Assembly (NCBI GenBank): GCA_021836225.1
Contig: JAKBJA010000190.1
Location: 1 to 15,021 of the forward strand
Direction of reading: 5' to 3'
Origin: Pseudomonadota bacterium
GTDB taxonomy: Bacteria; Pseudomonadota; Gammaproteobacteria; Burkholderiales; Thiobacillaceae
DNA: 15,021 nt
Below the pieces are notes generated by a model. It was not told the origin of the DNA. It made no database searches and saw only the letters and a list, made by a program, of their open reading frames with translations. The stretch's first letter is position 1; each line of letters opens with the position of its first letter. This document shows, in pieces, positions 6,728 through 14,186 of the stretch. Both the position numbers and the translations under genes were made by a program.

Positions 6728-8746
6728 TCACGCCAGCAACGCCGACAGGTCGCTGACGGGAGGCTGACACGCCGTGCCGCTGCAGATCCAGGCAACGGGG
6801 CGATCCGGCTCGGGCCTGGCTAGCGCCCCGGGCAAACCGACACCATTGGGCAAAACCAGCAGGCAGTCGCGCGCGGCAAGTTTCGGCCCCAGCGCCGCCG
6901 CCCACTCGCGCAGTGCCGCCGCCGGACCGCGCAGCAGGATCACGCGCGGCGGCACCAGCGCCTCGTCGAGCACGGCAAGCAATGTGGGATAGGCGATCGG
7001 CTGCTGGGTCAGGTGCGCATGAAACAGATGCAGGCAGCGCGCACTGGCCTCCAGGTAGCGGGGCTCGCCCAGCAGATGCCCGAGCCGCTGCAGGGCGAAC
7101 GCGGCGACGCCATTGCCGGAAGGGGTGGCGTTGTCGTAACCGGGCTTGGGACGGGTAAGCAGCGCTTCGTGGTCGTGGCTGGTGAAGAAGAAGCCGCCCG
7201 CTTCCGTGTCCTCGAAATGCGCCAGCAGGGCGTCGGCAAGTTCGCGCGCCCAGATCAGGTCCTGTTCGCGGTAGCCTGCCTGCAGCGTTTCCAAAAGCGC
7301 GTCGAGCAGGAAAGCGTAGTCGTCAAGATAGGCATTGAGGCGCGCCTCGTCGTGCTTGTGGCTGGCGAACAGCCGGCCCTCGCGCCACAGATGCCGGTGC
7401 AGGAAATCGAGCGCTGCGTGCACCTCGGCGACCCAGTCCGGACGATTCATTACCCGTCCGGCATGCGATAGTCCGGCGATCATCAGCGCGTTCCAGCTGG
7501 TGAGCTGCTTGTCGTCGCACCCGGGGCGCACTCGGCTTGCACGCGCGGCGAAGAGTTTGGTGCGGGCGCGCGCCAGCCGCGCCGCCGCGTCCTCCTCCGT
7601 CAGCCCCAGCGCGGCCGCGATTTCGTTCAGCGGCTTGGCGAGAATGGGATTCCAGCTCGTATTTTCGAAATTGGGCGGCAAGTCGAAACCGTATACCGGC
7701 GCCGCCACCGCGTATTCCTCCTCGCTCAGCAGCGCACGCACTTCTTCGGGTGTCCACACATAAAACTTGCCTTCGTGGCCCTCGCTGTCGGCGTCGAGCG
7801 CGGAATAGAAGCCGCCCTCCGGCGCGCGCATCTCGCGCAGCGTCCAGCTGACGATGCCCGCGGCGGTGTCCGCAAACAGCGGGTCGCCGGTCAGCGCCCA
7901 GGCGTCGGCATAGAGCTGCAGCAGCGGGCCATTGTCGTAGAGCATCTTCTCGAAGTGCGGGATCGCCCACTGTTCATCCACGGAATAGCGGCAGAAGCCA
8001 CCGCCCAGCTGGTCGACCACTCCGCCTGATGCCATTTTTGTCAGGGTGAACCGCGCCATCTCGCGCGCCTGCGTATTGCCGCTGCGGTGCGCTTCGCGCA
8101 GCAGGAAGAAGAGTTCGCCCGGGCGCGGGAACTTGGGCGCGCGCGAAAAACCGCCCCACACCGGATCGAAGGCCTGCGCCATGTCGCGCACTGCCTGGAC
8201 GAGCGGCGCGTCGGACAAGGCCGCCCGGCTGCCGGCCGCCGGCTGCTGTTGCGCCATCGCGTCGCGCAGCGCCTGGTTCTGCGCCAGCACTTCGCCGCGC
8301 CGCTCGTGCCAGGCACGGGCGACGTTCTGCATCAGGTCGATGAAACCCGGCAGCTGATAGCGCGGTGTCTTGGGGAAGTAGGTGCCGGCGAAGAACGGCG
8401 TCTGGTCGGGCGCCAAAAAGACAGTCAGCGGCCAGCCGCCGCCGCGCTGGGCCAGCAATTGATGTGCGGCCTGATAGATCTGGTCGAGGTCGGGTCGTTC
8501 CTCGCGGTCGACTTTTATATTCACGAACAGCCGGTTCATCACCGCCGCCACCTCGGCATCCTCGAAGCAGTCGTGCGCCATCACATGGCACCAGTGGCAG
8601 GCCGAGTAGCCGATCGACAGCAGGATGGGCTTGTCCTCGCGGCGCGCCTTTTCCAGCGCTTCCTCGCCCCACGGGTACCAGTCGACCGGGTTGTCGGCGT
8701 GCTGCAGCAGGTAGGGGCTGGATTCGGCGGCTAAACGATTGAGCAT
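6728..8746 (-). CDS. YyaL/SPATA20-family protein (thioredoxin-fold plus six-hairpin-like domain)
   Basis: A 672-residue cytoplasmic protein of the DUF255/YyaL family, related to animal SPATA20; its biochemical role is not established. The N-terminus ([20 protein letters not shown], then [10 protein letters not shown]) is the diagnostic opening. It is followed by a thioredoxin-like fold with the CHWC motif at residues 50-53 and [16 protein letters not shown] at about 76-91. The rest matches the (alpha/alpha)6-barrel, N-acylglucosamine-epimerase-like part ([38 protein letters not shown]). The length is normal for the family and no catalytic sugar-binding activity can be asserted. I chose the ATG at 8746 because the family starts there; a TTG at 8779 would add eleven atypical residues. 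No clear Shine-Dalgarno is visible. It runs divergently from the ankyrin gene, with 75 bp between the two starts. Confidence 0.9.
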   Translation of the reverse strand: MLNRLAAESSPYLLQHADNPVDWYPWGEEALEKARREDKPILLSIGYSACHWCHVMAHDCFEDAEVAAVMNRLFVNIKVDREERPDLDQIYQAAHQLLAQRGGGWPLTVFLAPDQTPFFAGTYFPKTPRYQLPGFIDLMQNVARAWHERRGEVLAQNQALRDAMAQQQPAAGSRAALSDAPLVQAVRDMAQAFDPVWGGFSRAPKFPRPGELFFLLREAHRSGNTQAREMARFTLTKMASGGVVDQLGGGFCRYSVDEQWAIPHFEKMLYDNGPLLQLYADAWALTGDPLFADTAAGIVSWTLREMRAPEGGFYSALDADSEGHEGKFYVWTPEEVRALLSEEEYAVAAPVYGFDLPPNFENTSWNPILAKPLNEIAAALGLTEEDAAARLARARTKLFAARASRVRPGCDDKQLTSWNALMIAGLSHAGRVMNRPDWVAEVHAALDFLHRHLWREGRLFASHKHDEARLNAYLDDYAFLLDALLETLQAGYREQDLIWARELADALLAHFEDTEAGGFFFTSHDHEALLTRPKPGYDNATPSGNGVAAFALQRLGHLLGEPRYLEASARCLHLFHAHLTQQPIAYPTLLAVLDEALVPPRVILLRGPAAALREWAAALGPKLAARDCLLVLPNGVGLPGALARPEPDRPVAWICSGTACQPPVSDLSALLA

Positions 8747-8758
8747 GATTGCATAATA

Positions 8759-8777
8759 GTTGATTAAATCAGTCAAC
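8759..8777. promoter_or_regulatory. Imperfect palindrome in the divergent yyaL-like/ankyrin intergenic region (operator candidate)
   Basis: GTTGATTAAATCAGTCAAC is an imperfect 19-bp dyad (outer GTTGA/TCAAC, with an inner TGATTTAATCA palindrome on the minus strand). It sits 12 bp from the start codon of the yyaL-like gene and about 45 bp before the ankyrin gene. It could be a repressor or activator site for one or both genes. The half-site spacing does not fit an FNR/Anr box. Confidence 0.3.
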
Positions 8778-8821
8778 AATTGTACGCTTGTCGCAATTCA
8801 GAAAAAACGCAGGAGTGCCCT

Positions 8822-9400
8822 ATGTCCCAGGAATTACTTGCTGCCGCCCAGTCGGGCGATGCCGCACAGATCAAGAAATTGCTTGAAGCCGGCGCCGACC
8901 ATGCTGCTGCCGACGAGGCCGGCGAGACCGCGCTGATGCATGCGGCCCATGGCGGACACGTCGCGGCGGTCGCGGTGCTGATCGCGGCCGGCGCCGACGT
9001 CAACGCCCAGTCGCCGCAGGGCTGGACCGCTGTGGCGAAGGCCGCTTACAACGGCGAGACCGAGCGCGGCTACGTCGAGGTCATCGAAATCCTGCACGAG
9101 GCGGGCGCCTCGCTTGACGATCGCATCTTCTTCGGCATCACGCCGCTGATGCTGGCCGCCGGCGGCGGCGACGCCCCGGTGGTGGAATGGCTGATCAACG
9201 CCGGCGCCGACGTACTCGCCACCAACGAGGGGGGCCGCACTGCGCGCCTGATGGCGAACGACAAGTTCTACGTGGACGTGATCAACCTCTTGACCGAAGC
9301 CGAGCGCCAACTGGGCGTGCAGGAAGACGGCTCGTGCTCGTCGACCAAGAGCGTGGTCAAGCCGCAGGTGGTCAATCTGATGAAGCCAACCACGCACTGA
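8822..9400 (+). CDS. Small ankyrin-repeat protein
   Basis: A 192-residue protein made almost wholly of ankyrin repeats, a protein-protein interaction scaffold. Repeat-like units are visible at about residues 1-33 (LLAAAQSGDAAQIKKLLEAG), 34-66 (GETALMHAAHGGHVAAVAVL), 67-103 (GWTAVAKAAYNG, with an insertion ERGYVEVIEILHEAGA) and 104-136 (GITPLMLAAGGGDAPVVEWL). A degenerate repeat and a short polar tail containing SCSSTKSVVK follow. No signal peptide or membrane segment is seen, so it is probably cytoplasmic; its partner is unknown. The ATG at 8822 has AGGAG about 7 nt upstream, which decides the start over the in-frame upstream codons. It diverges from the yyaL-like gene and converges on the ParA-like gene with 21 bp between the stop codons. 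Confidence 0.9.
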   Translation: MSQELLAAAQSGDAAQIKKLLEAGADHAAADEAGETALMHAAHGGHVAAVAVLIAAGADVNAQSPQGWTAVAKAAYNGETERGYVEVIEILHEAGASLDDRIFFGITPLMLAAGGGDAPVVEWLINAGADVLATNEGGRTARLMANDKFYVDVINLLTEAERQLGVQEDGSCSSTKSVVKPQVVNLMKPTTH

Positions 9401-9406
9401 TGCGCG

Positions 9407-9439
9407 GGCTGGCCGGGACGTCTAACGTTCCAGCCAGTC
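9407..9439. terminator. Hairpin between convergent ankyrin and ParA-like genes (possible bidirectional terminator)
   Basis: Arms at 9409-9421 and 9425-9437 pair over 13 positions with one mismatch and one G-U, extendable by two more pairs (9407-9408 with 9438-9439). The loop is the 3-base sequence that is also the ParA gene's TAG stop. No T-run follows on either side, so efficient intrinsic termination is uncertain; it may instead stabilise 3' ends. Confidence 0.4.
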
Positions 9440-10027
9440 AATCAGCCCCTGCCACTGCTCGATATCGCGCTCGGCGATATGGTGCGGCAGGTCGAACAGG
9501 CTCTTACCCTCGAACGCGGCGTTGACGTAATGCTGGGTGTTGCGCAGGAACGCCAGCACCGGCAGGTCCTGCTGAAGCATGTACTGCTCCAGCGTGACGC
9601 CGGCGCGGGTGCGCGGGTCGACACGCATGCCGACTACGCCGACGAAGGCATGGCCCTTGCGCACCGCCTTTTCGGCGTGCAGCGCGGCCAGAAATTCCTG
9701 GCTGGCGCGGATGTCGAACAGGGACGGTGCGATCGGCACCACCACCTTGTGCGCGAGCTTGAGCGCACGCTCGAGGTTCTTGCCGTGCAGTCCGGCGGGC
9801 GAATCGATCACCAGCCAGTCGCTGTCATCCTTTTGTCCCTCGCGCAGCAGTTCGATGTCCGGCAGCGCCATCTCGCGCATCGCCAGCCAGTGGGTGGCGG
9901 ATTTCTGGCGGTCGAGATCCAGCATCGCCACGCGCGCTCCCGTTGAAGCCAGATAGCCGGCCAGGTTGGTCGACAGCGTGGTCTTGCCGCTGCCGCCCTT
10001 GGGATTGGCCACCAGAATCACGCGCAT
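9422..10027 (-). CDS. Orphan ParA/MinD-family ATPase
   Basis: A 201-residue P-loop ATPase of the SIMIBI class. The deviant Walker A motif KGGSGKTT (residues 10-17, with signature lysine K10) follows the opening MRVILVANP. Next come MLDLDRQKSATHW (A'-like region) and WLVIDSPAGL (Walker B). Family members dimerise on ATP and position plasmids, chromosomes or protein complexes. No ParB-like gene or centromere-like repeat is nearby, so this is an orphan whose cargo is unknown; it is shorter than typical plasmid ParA and lacks an N-terminal DNA-binding region. I chose the ATG at 10027 (AGGGTGAG upstream) over the GTG at 10036. It begins 16 bp after the stop of the ilvD-mutarotase gene on the same strand and is probably in its transcript. 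Confidence 0.88.
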   Translation of the reverse strand: MRVILVANPKGGSGKTTLSTNLAGYLASTGARVAMLDLDRQKSATHWLAMREMALPDIELLREGQKDDSDWLVIDSPAGLHGKNLERALKLAHKVVVPIAPSLFDIRASQEFLAALHAEKAVRKGHAFVGVVGMRVDPRTRAGVTLEQYMLQQDLPVLAFLRNTQHYVNAAFEGKSLFDLPHHIAERDIEQWQGLIDWLER

Positions 10028-10043
10028 GCCGCTCACCCTTTGA

Positions 10044-12821
10044 TTACAGCGGTTCGACGCTGTACGTCACTGCCAGCGTATGGGTCTCGCCCGGCGCCAC
10101 GGTGACGACGTTGTCCATCGCGTTGGCCGATTCGACGCAGACCATTTCGCGCCAGCCGGCGCCGGATTTGCCGCGACCCATGTCGCCCATCTTCTCGGCC
10201 TTCTCGGTCCACGGCGTCCACACGATGGTGGACAGGGAACCGGTCTTGGCGATGCGGATGCGGCGCTTGAGGCCCTTGTCGACGATGACGCAGTCGGCCG
10301 GCGTGTTGACGTAGACCCGGTCGACCTCGCCCTCGAACGCGATATCGCCACGCTGCGCCTTGCGCGCGAAGTTGTCGACCTTGTCGTGATAGTCGCAGCC
10401 CTCCAGGCCGGCGACGCTCACGCCGCCGATGTCGCTGATGTGGAAATAGGTGTGTAGCGCCTCGCCGATCTTCACTGGCGCATCGCCGGTGTTGGTGGTG
10501 GCGAGCTGCATCTTCAGCTTGTCGCCGACCACCACCGTCAGCGTGACACGGCTGGGGTGCGGCCACTGCGCGCGAGTCTGCTCGTTCTCGGCCAGCTGCA
10601 GGGTGATCTCGGTTTTGGCGTCGTTGCGCTTGCGGCTGCCGGTCACGGTCCACGGCACGGTGCGCGCGAAGCCGTGCGCGGGGTAGCCGGATTCCGTGTC
10701 ATGTGCGCCGAACCACGGCCAGCACACCGGCGCGCCGCCGCGGATGGATTTGCCCGGCGCGAACTTGGCGGCGTCGGACACCCACACCACCGGCGTCTGC
10801 TGCGACTTGGGACGGTAGCTCACCACGTGCGCGCCCTGCAGGCAGATCGTCGCGCGGCCGCCATGGTTGTCGATGTCGGCGTAGGTGAGGCCGCCGGCGC
10901 CGGTGCGGAAGGCGAGCTGACCGGGAATGGCAAAGCGCGCCAGCGGGTCGGCGTGAACCTGCGCCGCGGTCGGATGCTCGACCTGGCTGACGTCGCGCAC
11001 CGCGCCAAACGCGGCGGAGGTCGCCATCGCGGCGTAGGCGCGCAGCGCGGCCGAGACTTCGCGTACACGGTTGACCGGCTTCCACGCTTGCGCGCCCTTG
11101 GCGTCCATCGCGGCGCGGCGGCGCGCGAGTTCGGATTCACTGAGACGCACGTTGATGCTGCGCTTGGGAATGTCGATGTCGATCGTGTCGCCCTCCTCGA
11201 CCAGGCCGATGGTGCCGCCTTCCGCCGCTTCCGGCGAGGCGTGGCCGATCGACAGGCCCGAGGTGCCGCCGGAGAAGCGGCCATCGGTAATCAACGCACA
11301 GGCCTTGCCGAGGCCCTTGGATTTCAGATACGAGGTCGGATAGAGCATTTCCTGCATGCCGGGGCCGCCGCGCGGGCCCTCGTAGCGGATCACCACCACG
11401 TCGCCGGCGACGATCTTGTCGCCGAGGATCGCCTCGACCGCGGCGTCCTGCGATTCGAACACGCGCGCCGGGCCGGAAAATTTCCAGATGCTCTCGTCGA
11501 CGCCGGCGGTCTTGACGATGCAGCCATCCAGCGCGAGGTTGCCGTACAGCACGGCCAGCCCGCCGTCCTTGGAGTAGGCATGCTCGATGTCGTGGATGCA
11601 GCCGTTCACGCGGTCGTCATCCAGCCTGGCGAAGCGGCGGTCCTGCGAGAACGCGGTCTGCGTCGGCACGCCGCCGGGCGCGGCGCGGAAGTAGTCCTTC
11701 ACGTCCTTGTTGGTGGTGCGGCGGATGTCGTAGGTGTCGATCTGCTCGCCCAGCGTCTTCGTCAGCACGGTCGGCACGTCGCGGTGGACGAGGCCCCCGC
11801 GCTCGAGTTCGCCGAGGATCGCCATCACGCCGCCGGCGCGGTGCACGTCTTCCATGTGGTAGGTCTGGATCGACGGCGCAACTTTGGAGAGATGCGGCAC
11901 GCGGCGGCTCATGCGGTCGATGTCGGCCATCGTGAAGTCGACGCCGGCCTCGTGCGCCGCGGCCAAGAGGTGCAGCACCGTGTTGGTCGAACCGCCCATC
12001 GCGATGTCGAGCGCGATGGCATTCTCGAAGGCGTCGAAGCTGGCGATCGCGCGCGGCAGCATGGTGGTGTCGCCTTCCTCGTAGAAGCGGCGGGTGTTCT
12101 TCACGATCAGCCGCGCGGCGGCGAGGAACAGGTTCCTGCGGTCGGCGTGGGTCGCCAGCAGCGAGCCGTTGCCGGGCAGCGAGAGGCCGAGCGCCTCGGT
12201 CAGGCAGTTCATCGAGTTGGCGGTGAACATGCCGGAGCACGAGCCGCAGGTCGGGCACGCCGAGCGCTCGAGCTGCTCGACCTTGTCGTCGCTGACCTTG
12301 CTGTCGGCCGCCGACACCATAGCGTCGACGAGATCGAGCTTGATGGTCTGCTTGTCCCACACCACCTTGCCCGCTTCCATCGGCCCGCCGGAGACGAACA
12401 CCGTCGGGATGTTGAGGCGCAACGCGGCGTTGAGCATCCCCGGGGTGATCTTGTCACAGTTGGAAATGCACACCAGCGCATCGGCGCAGTGCGCGTTGAC
12501 CATGTATTCGACCGAGTCGGCGATGAGGTCGCGCGAAGGCAGCGAATACAGCATGCCGCCGTGGCCCATCGCGATGCCGTCGTCGACCGCGATGGTGTTG
12601 AATTCCTTGGCCACGCCGCCCGCCGCTTCGATCTCGCGCGCCACCAGCTGGCCCATGTCCTTCAGGTGCACGTGGCCCGGCACGAACTGGGTAAACGAGT
12701 TGGCGATCGCGATGATGGGCTTGCTGAAGTCGCCATCCTTCATGCCGGTGGCGCGCCACAGCGCACGGGCACCGGCCATGTTGCGGCCGCGGGTGGTAGT
12801 CCAGGAACGGTAGTCAGGCAT
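10044..12821 (-). CDS. ilvD: Fusion protein: dihydroxy-acid dehydratase (IlvD) joined to D-hexose-6-phosphate mutarotase-like domain
   Basis: One open frame of 925 codons. Residues 1 to about 615 are a complete E. coli-type IlvD, which dehydrates 2,3-dihydroxy-acids to the 2-keto-acid precursors of valine, isoleucine and leucine. Fe-S cluster motifs NCDKITPGM (C122) and [11 protein letters not shown] (C189/C192/C195) are intact, as are PRGGPGM from P483, DGRFSGG from D513 and the C-terminal [12 protein letters not shown]...GAVRD block. E. coli IlvD ends a few residues after this block, but here the frame runs on ([17 protein letters not shown]) into a full aldose-1-epimerase/YeaD-type domain of about 300 residues. 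That domain carries CWPWFG, HGFAR with H716, HTYF with H790, VWTPW and VCVESA with E897. The second half has no ATG of its own near the junction. The ATG at 12821 matches family starts; GTG at 12830 is less likely. Both halves look functional. Neither a true fusion nor a lost stop through sequence error can be proven here. Confidence 0.9.
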   Translation of the reverse strand: MPDYRSWTTTRGRNMAGARALWRATGMKDGDFSKPIIAIANSFTQFVPGHVHLKDMGQLVAREIEAAGGVAKEFNTIAVDDGIAMGHGGMLYSLPSRDLIADSVEYMVNAHCADALVCISNCDKITPGMLNAALRLNIPTVFVSGGPMEAGKVVWDKQTIKLDLVDAMVSAADSKVSDDKVEQLERSACPTCGSCSGMFTANSMNCLTEALGLSLPGNGSLLATHADRRNLFLAAARLIVKNTRRFYEEGDTTMLPRAIASFDAFENAIALDIAMGGSTNTVLHLLAAAHEAGVDFTMADIDRMSRRVPHLSKVAPSIQTYHMEDVHRAGGVMAILGELERGGLVHRDVPTVLTKTLGEQIDTYDIRRTTNKDVKDYFRAAPGGVPTQTAFSQDRRFARLDDDRVNGCIHDIEHAYSKDGGLAVLYGNLALDGCIVKTAGVDESIWKFSGPARVFESQDAAVEAILGDKIVAGDVVVIRYEGPRGGPGMQEMLYPTSYLKSKGLGKACALITDGRFSGGTSGLSIGHASPEAAEGGTIGLVEEGDTIDIDIPKRSINVRLSESELARRRAAMDAKGAQAWKPVNRVREVSAALRAYAAMATSAAFGAVRDVSQVEHPTAAQVHADPLARFAIPGQLAFRTGAGGLTYADIDNHGGRATICLQGAHVVSYRPKSQQTPVVWVSDAAKFAPGKSIRGGAPVCWPWFGAHDTESGYPAHGFARTVPWTVTGSRKRNDAKTEITLQLAENEQTRAQWPHPSRVTLTVVVGDKLKMQLATTNTGDAPVKIGEALHTYFHISDIGGVSVAGLEGCDYHDKVDNFARKAQRGDIAFEGEVDRVYVNTPADCVIVDKGLKRRIRIAKTGSLSTIVWTPWTEKAEKMGDMGRGKSGAGWREMVCVESANAMDNVVTVAPGETHTLAVTYSVEPL

Positions 12822-12836
12822 GATGCTCACTCAATC

Positions 12837-12842
12837 TATAAT
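12837..12842 (+). promoter_or_regulatory. Probable -10 element of the lgt promoter
   Basis: A perfect TATAAT lies 43 bp before the lgt ATG in the short divergent region between ilvD and lgt. The -35 position overlaps the first codons of ilvD and shows no good hexamer. On the opposite strand TAAAAT (12857-12852) is a possible -10 for ilvD, so the two promoters would overlap within about 60 bp. Confidence 0.45.
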
Positions 12843-12884
12843 CAGTCGGCCATTTTACCTGCCCCGCCCCCACCCGGACACCTC

Positions 12885-13667
12885 ATGCTCACCCATCCGC
12901 AATTCGATCCCGTCGCCCTGCAGCTCGGGCCCGTCGCCATCCACTGGTACGGCCTCATGTACCTGCTGGCGTTTGCCCAGGTCATCCTGCTCGGGCGCTG
13001 GTGCATCGCCCACCGGCCGTGGTCGGGCTGGACGCAAAAAATGCTCGACGACGTGCTGTTCTACGGCGTGCTCGGCGTCATCCTCGGTGGCCGTCTGGGC
13101 TACGTGCTGTTCTATAAGCCGATGGAGTACCTCGCCCACCCGCTCGACATCATCAAACTGTGGGAAGGCGGCATGAGCTTCCACGGCGGCTTCCTCGGCG
13201 TCATCATCGCGATGGCGCTGTTCGCGCATCGCCATAAGCTGCGCTGGCTGGCGGTCACCGACTTCATCGCCCCGCTGGTGCCGCTGGGACTCGCCGCCGG
13301 CCGCCTCGGCAACTTCATCAACGGCGAACTGTGGGGGCGCGCCACCGATCTGCCGTGGGGCATGGTGTTCCCGCAGGCGGCGGACGGCATCGCGCGCCAC
13401 CCCTCGCAGCTTTACCAGTTCGCCGGCGAGGGCCTGCTGCTGTTCATCATCCTGTGGTGGTTTTCCAGCAAGCCGCGCCCGGTCGGCGCCGTCTCCGGCG
13501 TGTTCCTGATCGGCTACGGCAGCTTCCGCTTCCTTGCCGAATTCGCCCGCGAACCCGACAGTTTCCTCGGCCTGCTGGGGCTGGGACTCTCCATGGGGCA
13601 ATGGCTCAGCCTGCCGATGATCGTTGCCGGCGTCATCATGCTGCGCTGGGCGCAGCGCCCGGCGTGA
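12885..13667 (+). CDS. lgt: Prolipoprotein diacylglyceryl transferase
   Basis: Inner-membrane enzyme that transfers diacylglycerol from phosphatidylglycerol to the lipobox cysteine of prelipoproteins, the first step of lipoprotein maturation. The 260-residue product starts [20 protein letters not shown] and continues [10 protein letters not shown], the usual Lgt opening. It carries [16 protein letters not shown] with the conserved His100, the Lgt signature [16 protein letters not shown] with Arg140, RHPSQLY at 171-177, and [12 protein letters not shown] with Arg215. Multiple membrane segments are evident. The ATG at 12885 fits the family start although the Shine-Dalgarno is weak. The frame is open far upstream because it lies antisense to ilvD; that extension is not coding. 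It overlaps the following VanZ-like gene by 4 bp. LivK, encoded in the same window, is a likely substrate. Confidence 0.96.
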   Translation: MLTHPQFDPVALQLGPVAIHWYGLMYLLAFAQVILLGRWCIAHRPWSGWTQKMLDDVLFYGVLGVILGGRLGYVLFYKPMEYLAHPLDIIKLWEGGMSFHGGFLGVIIAMALFAHRHKLRWLAVTDFIAPLVPLGLAAGRLGNFINGELWGRATDLPWGMVFPQAADGIARHPSQLYQFAGEGLLLFIILWWFSSKPRPVGAVSGVFLIGYGSFRFLAEFAREPDSFLGLLGLGLSMGQWLSLPMIVAGVIMLRWAQRPA

Positions 13668-14029
13668 TCGAGCGTCTCTGGCGTGCGGGCGGCTGGCTCG
13701 GCATCGTCATCACCCTCGTGGTTTCGCTGATGCCACCGCCGCTCAACGACAGCGGCGGCCATACCGACAAGCTCGTCCACCTGATGGGCTATGCCGTACT
13801 GATGTTGTGGTGGGCCCAGCTCATCATCCAGCAGCGCTGGAAGCTCGCCCTTGCAGTCGTGCTGTTCGGCACGGCCATCGAAGGCCTGCAAGGCCTCACC
13901 CCGGACCGCATGGCCGACCCGCTCGATGCGCTCGCCAACACGCTCGGCGTCCTGCTCGGCTGGCTCGCCGCCCGCCTCTTGCCCAACCTGCCAAAGCACC
14001 TCGCCATGCTTCCCGCATGGCATCGCTGA
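13664..14029 (+). CDS. VanZ-like family membrane protein
   Basis: A 121-residue membrane protein of the VanZ-like family, whose function outside glycopeptide resistance clusters is unknown. The product begins [20 protein letters not shown] after the initiator. It has the family landmarks [16 protein letters not shown] (about residues 35-50), a central hydrophobic helix with [20 protein letters not shown], and [16 protein letters not shown] near the end; the acidic and Gln residues of the E-Q-TP-R-D-D pattern are present. The start is a GTG at 13664 that overlaps the lgt stop as GTGA, so translation is probably coupled to lgt. The frame continues upstream over lgt, but that part is a shadow. 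Nothing around it suggests van resistance genes. Confidence 0.85.
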   Translation: MIERLWRAGGWLGIVITLVVSLMPPPLNDSGGHTDKLVHLMGYAVLMLWWAQLIIQQRWKLALAVVLFGTAIEGLQGLTPDRMADPLDALANTLGVLLGWLAARLLPNLPKHLAMLPAWHR

Positions 14030-14032
14030 AGC

Positions 14033-14038
14033 TATAAT
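14033..14038 (+). promoter_or_regulatory. Probable -10 element of the tRNA-Ala promoter
   Basis: A perfect TATAAT begins 4 bp after the VanZ-like gene's stop codon and ends 16 bp before the mature tRNA 5' end, giving a predicted leader of about 10 nt. No strong -35 is seen at 16-18 bp, where the sequence is the end of the VanZ gene. The tRNA may also be reached by transcription from lgt. Confidence 0.55.
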
Positions 14039-14054
14039 TTGTTGTATCGGCATC

Positions 14055-14130
<76 letters not shown>

Positions 14131-14141
14131 CCATATCCGAC

Positions 14142-14175
14142 AAAGCGCCTCCGAGTTTTCCGGAGGCGCTTTTTC
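14142..14175 (+). terminator. Rho-independent terminator after tRNA-Ala
   Basis: A perfect 12-bp stem (14142-14153 with 14161-14172, AAAGCGCCTCCG and its complement) with a 7-nt loop AGTTTTC runs into a T-run on the plus strand. It begins 12 bp after the tRNA. The minus-strand nuclease gene ends 12 bp to the right; in that direction only three Ts follow the stem, so termination there would be weaker. Confidence 0.9.
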
Positions 14176-14186
14176 TTTGCCCGGCC

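Noticed and set aside
8759..8777. FNR/Anr-type box in the divergent region
   Set aside because: TTGAT and ATCA half-sites are present but the spacing is 3 rather than 4 bases and the right half-site lacks the final AA; it does not fit the consensus.
9422..10027. Chromosome or plasmid partition locus
   Set aside because: There is a ParA-like ATPase but no ParB, no parS-like repeats and no replication genes nearby, so a partition system is not supported.
10557..12884. A very long open frame on the plus strand upstream of and in frame with lgt
   Set aside because: It is the antisense of the ilvD-mutarotase gene. The translation is low-complexity (rich in R, H, V, D, A) and matches no family; only the part from 12885 is Lgt.
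13664..14029. Glycopeptide resistance determinant
   Set aside because: The VanZ-like family is widespread and no vanHAX, vanRS or related genes are present.
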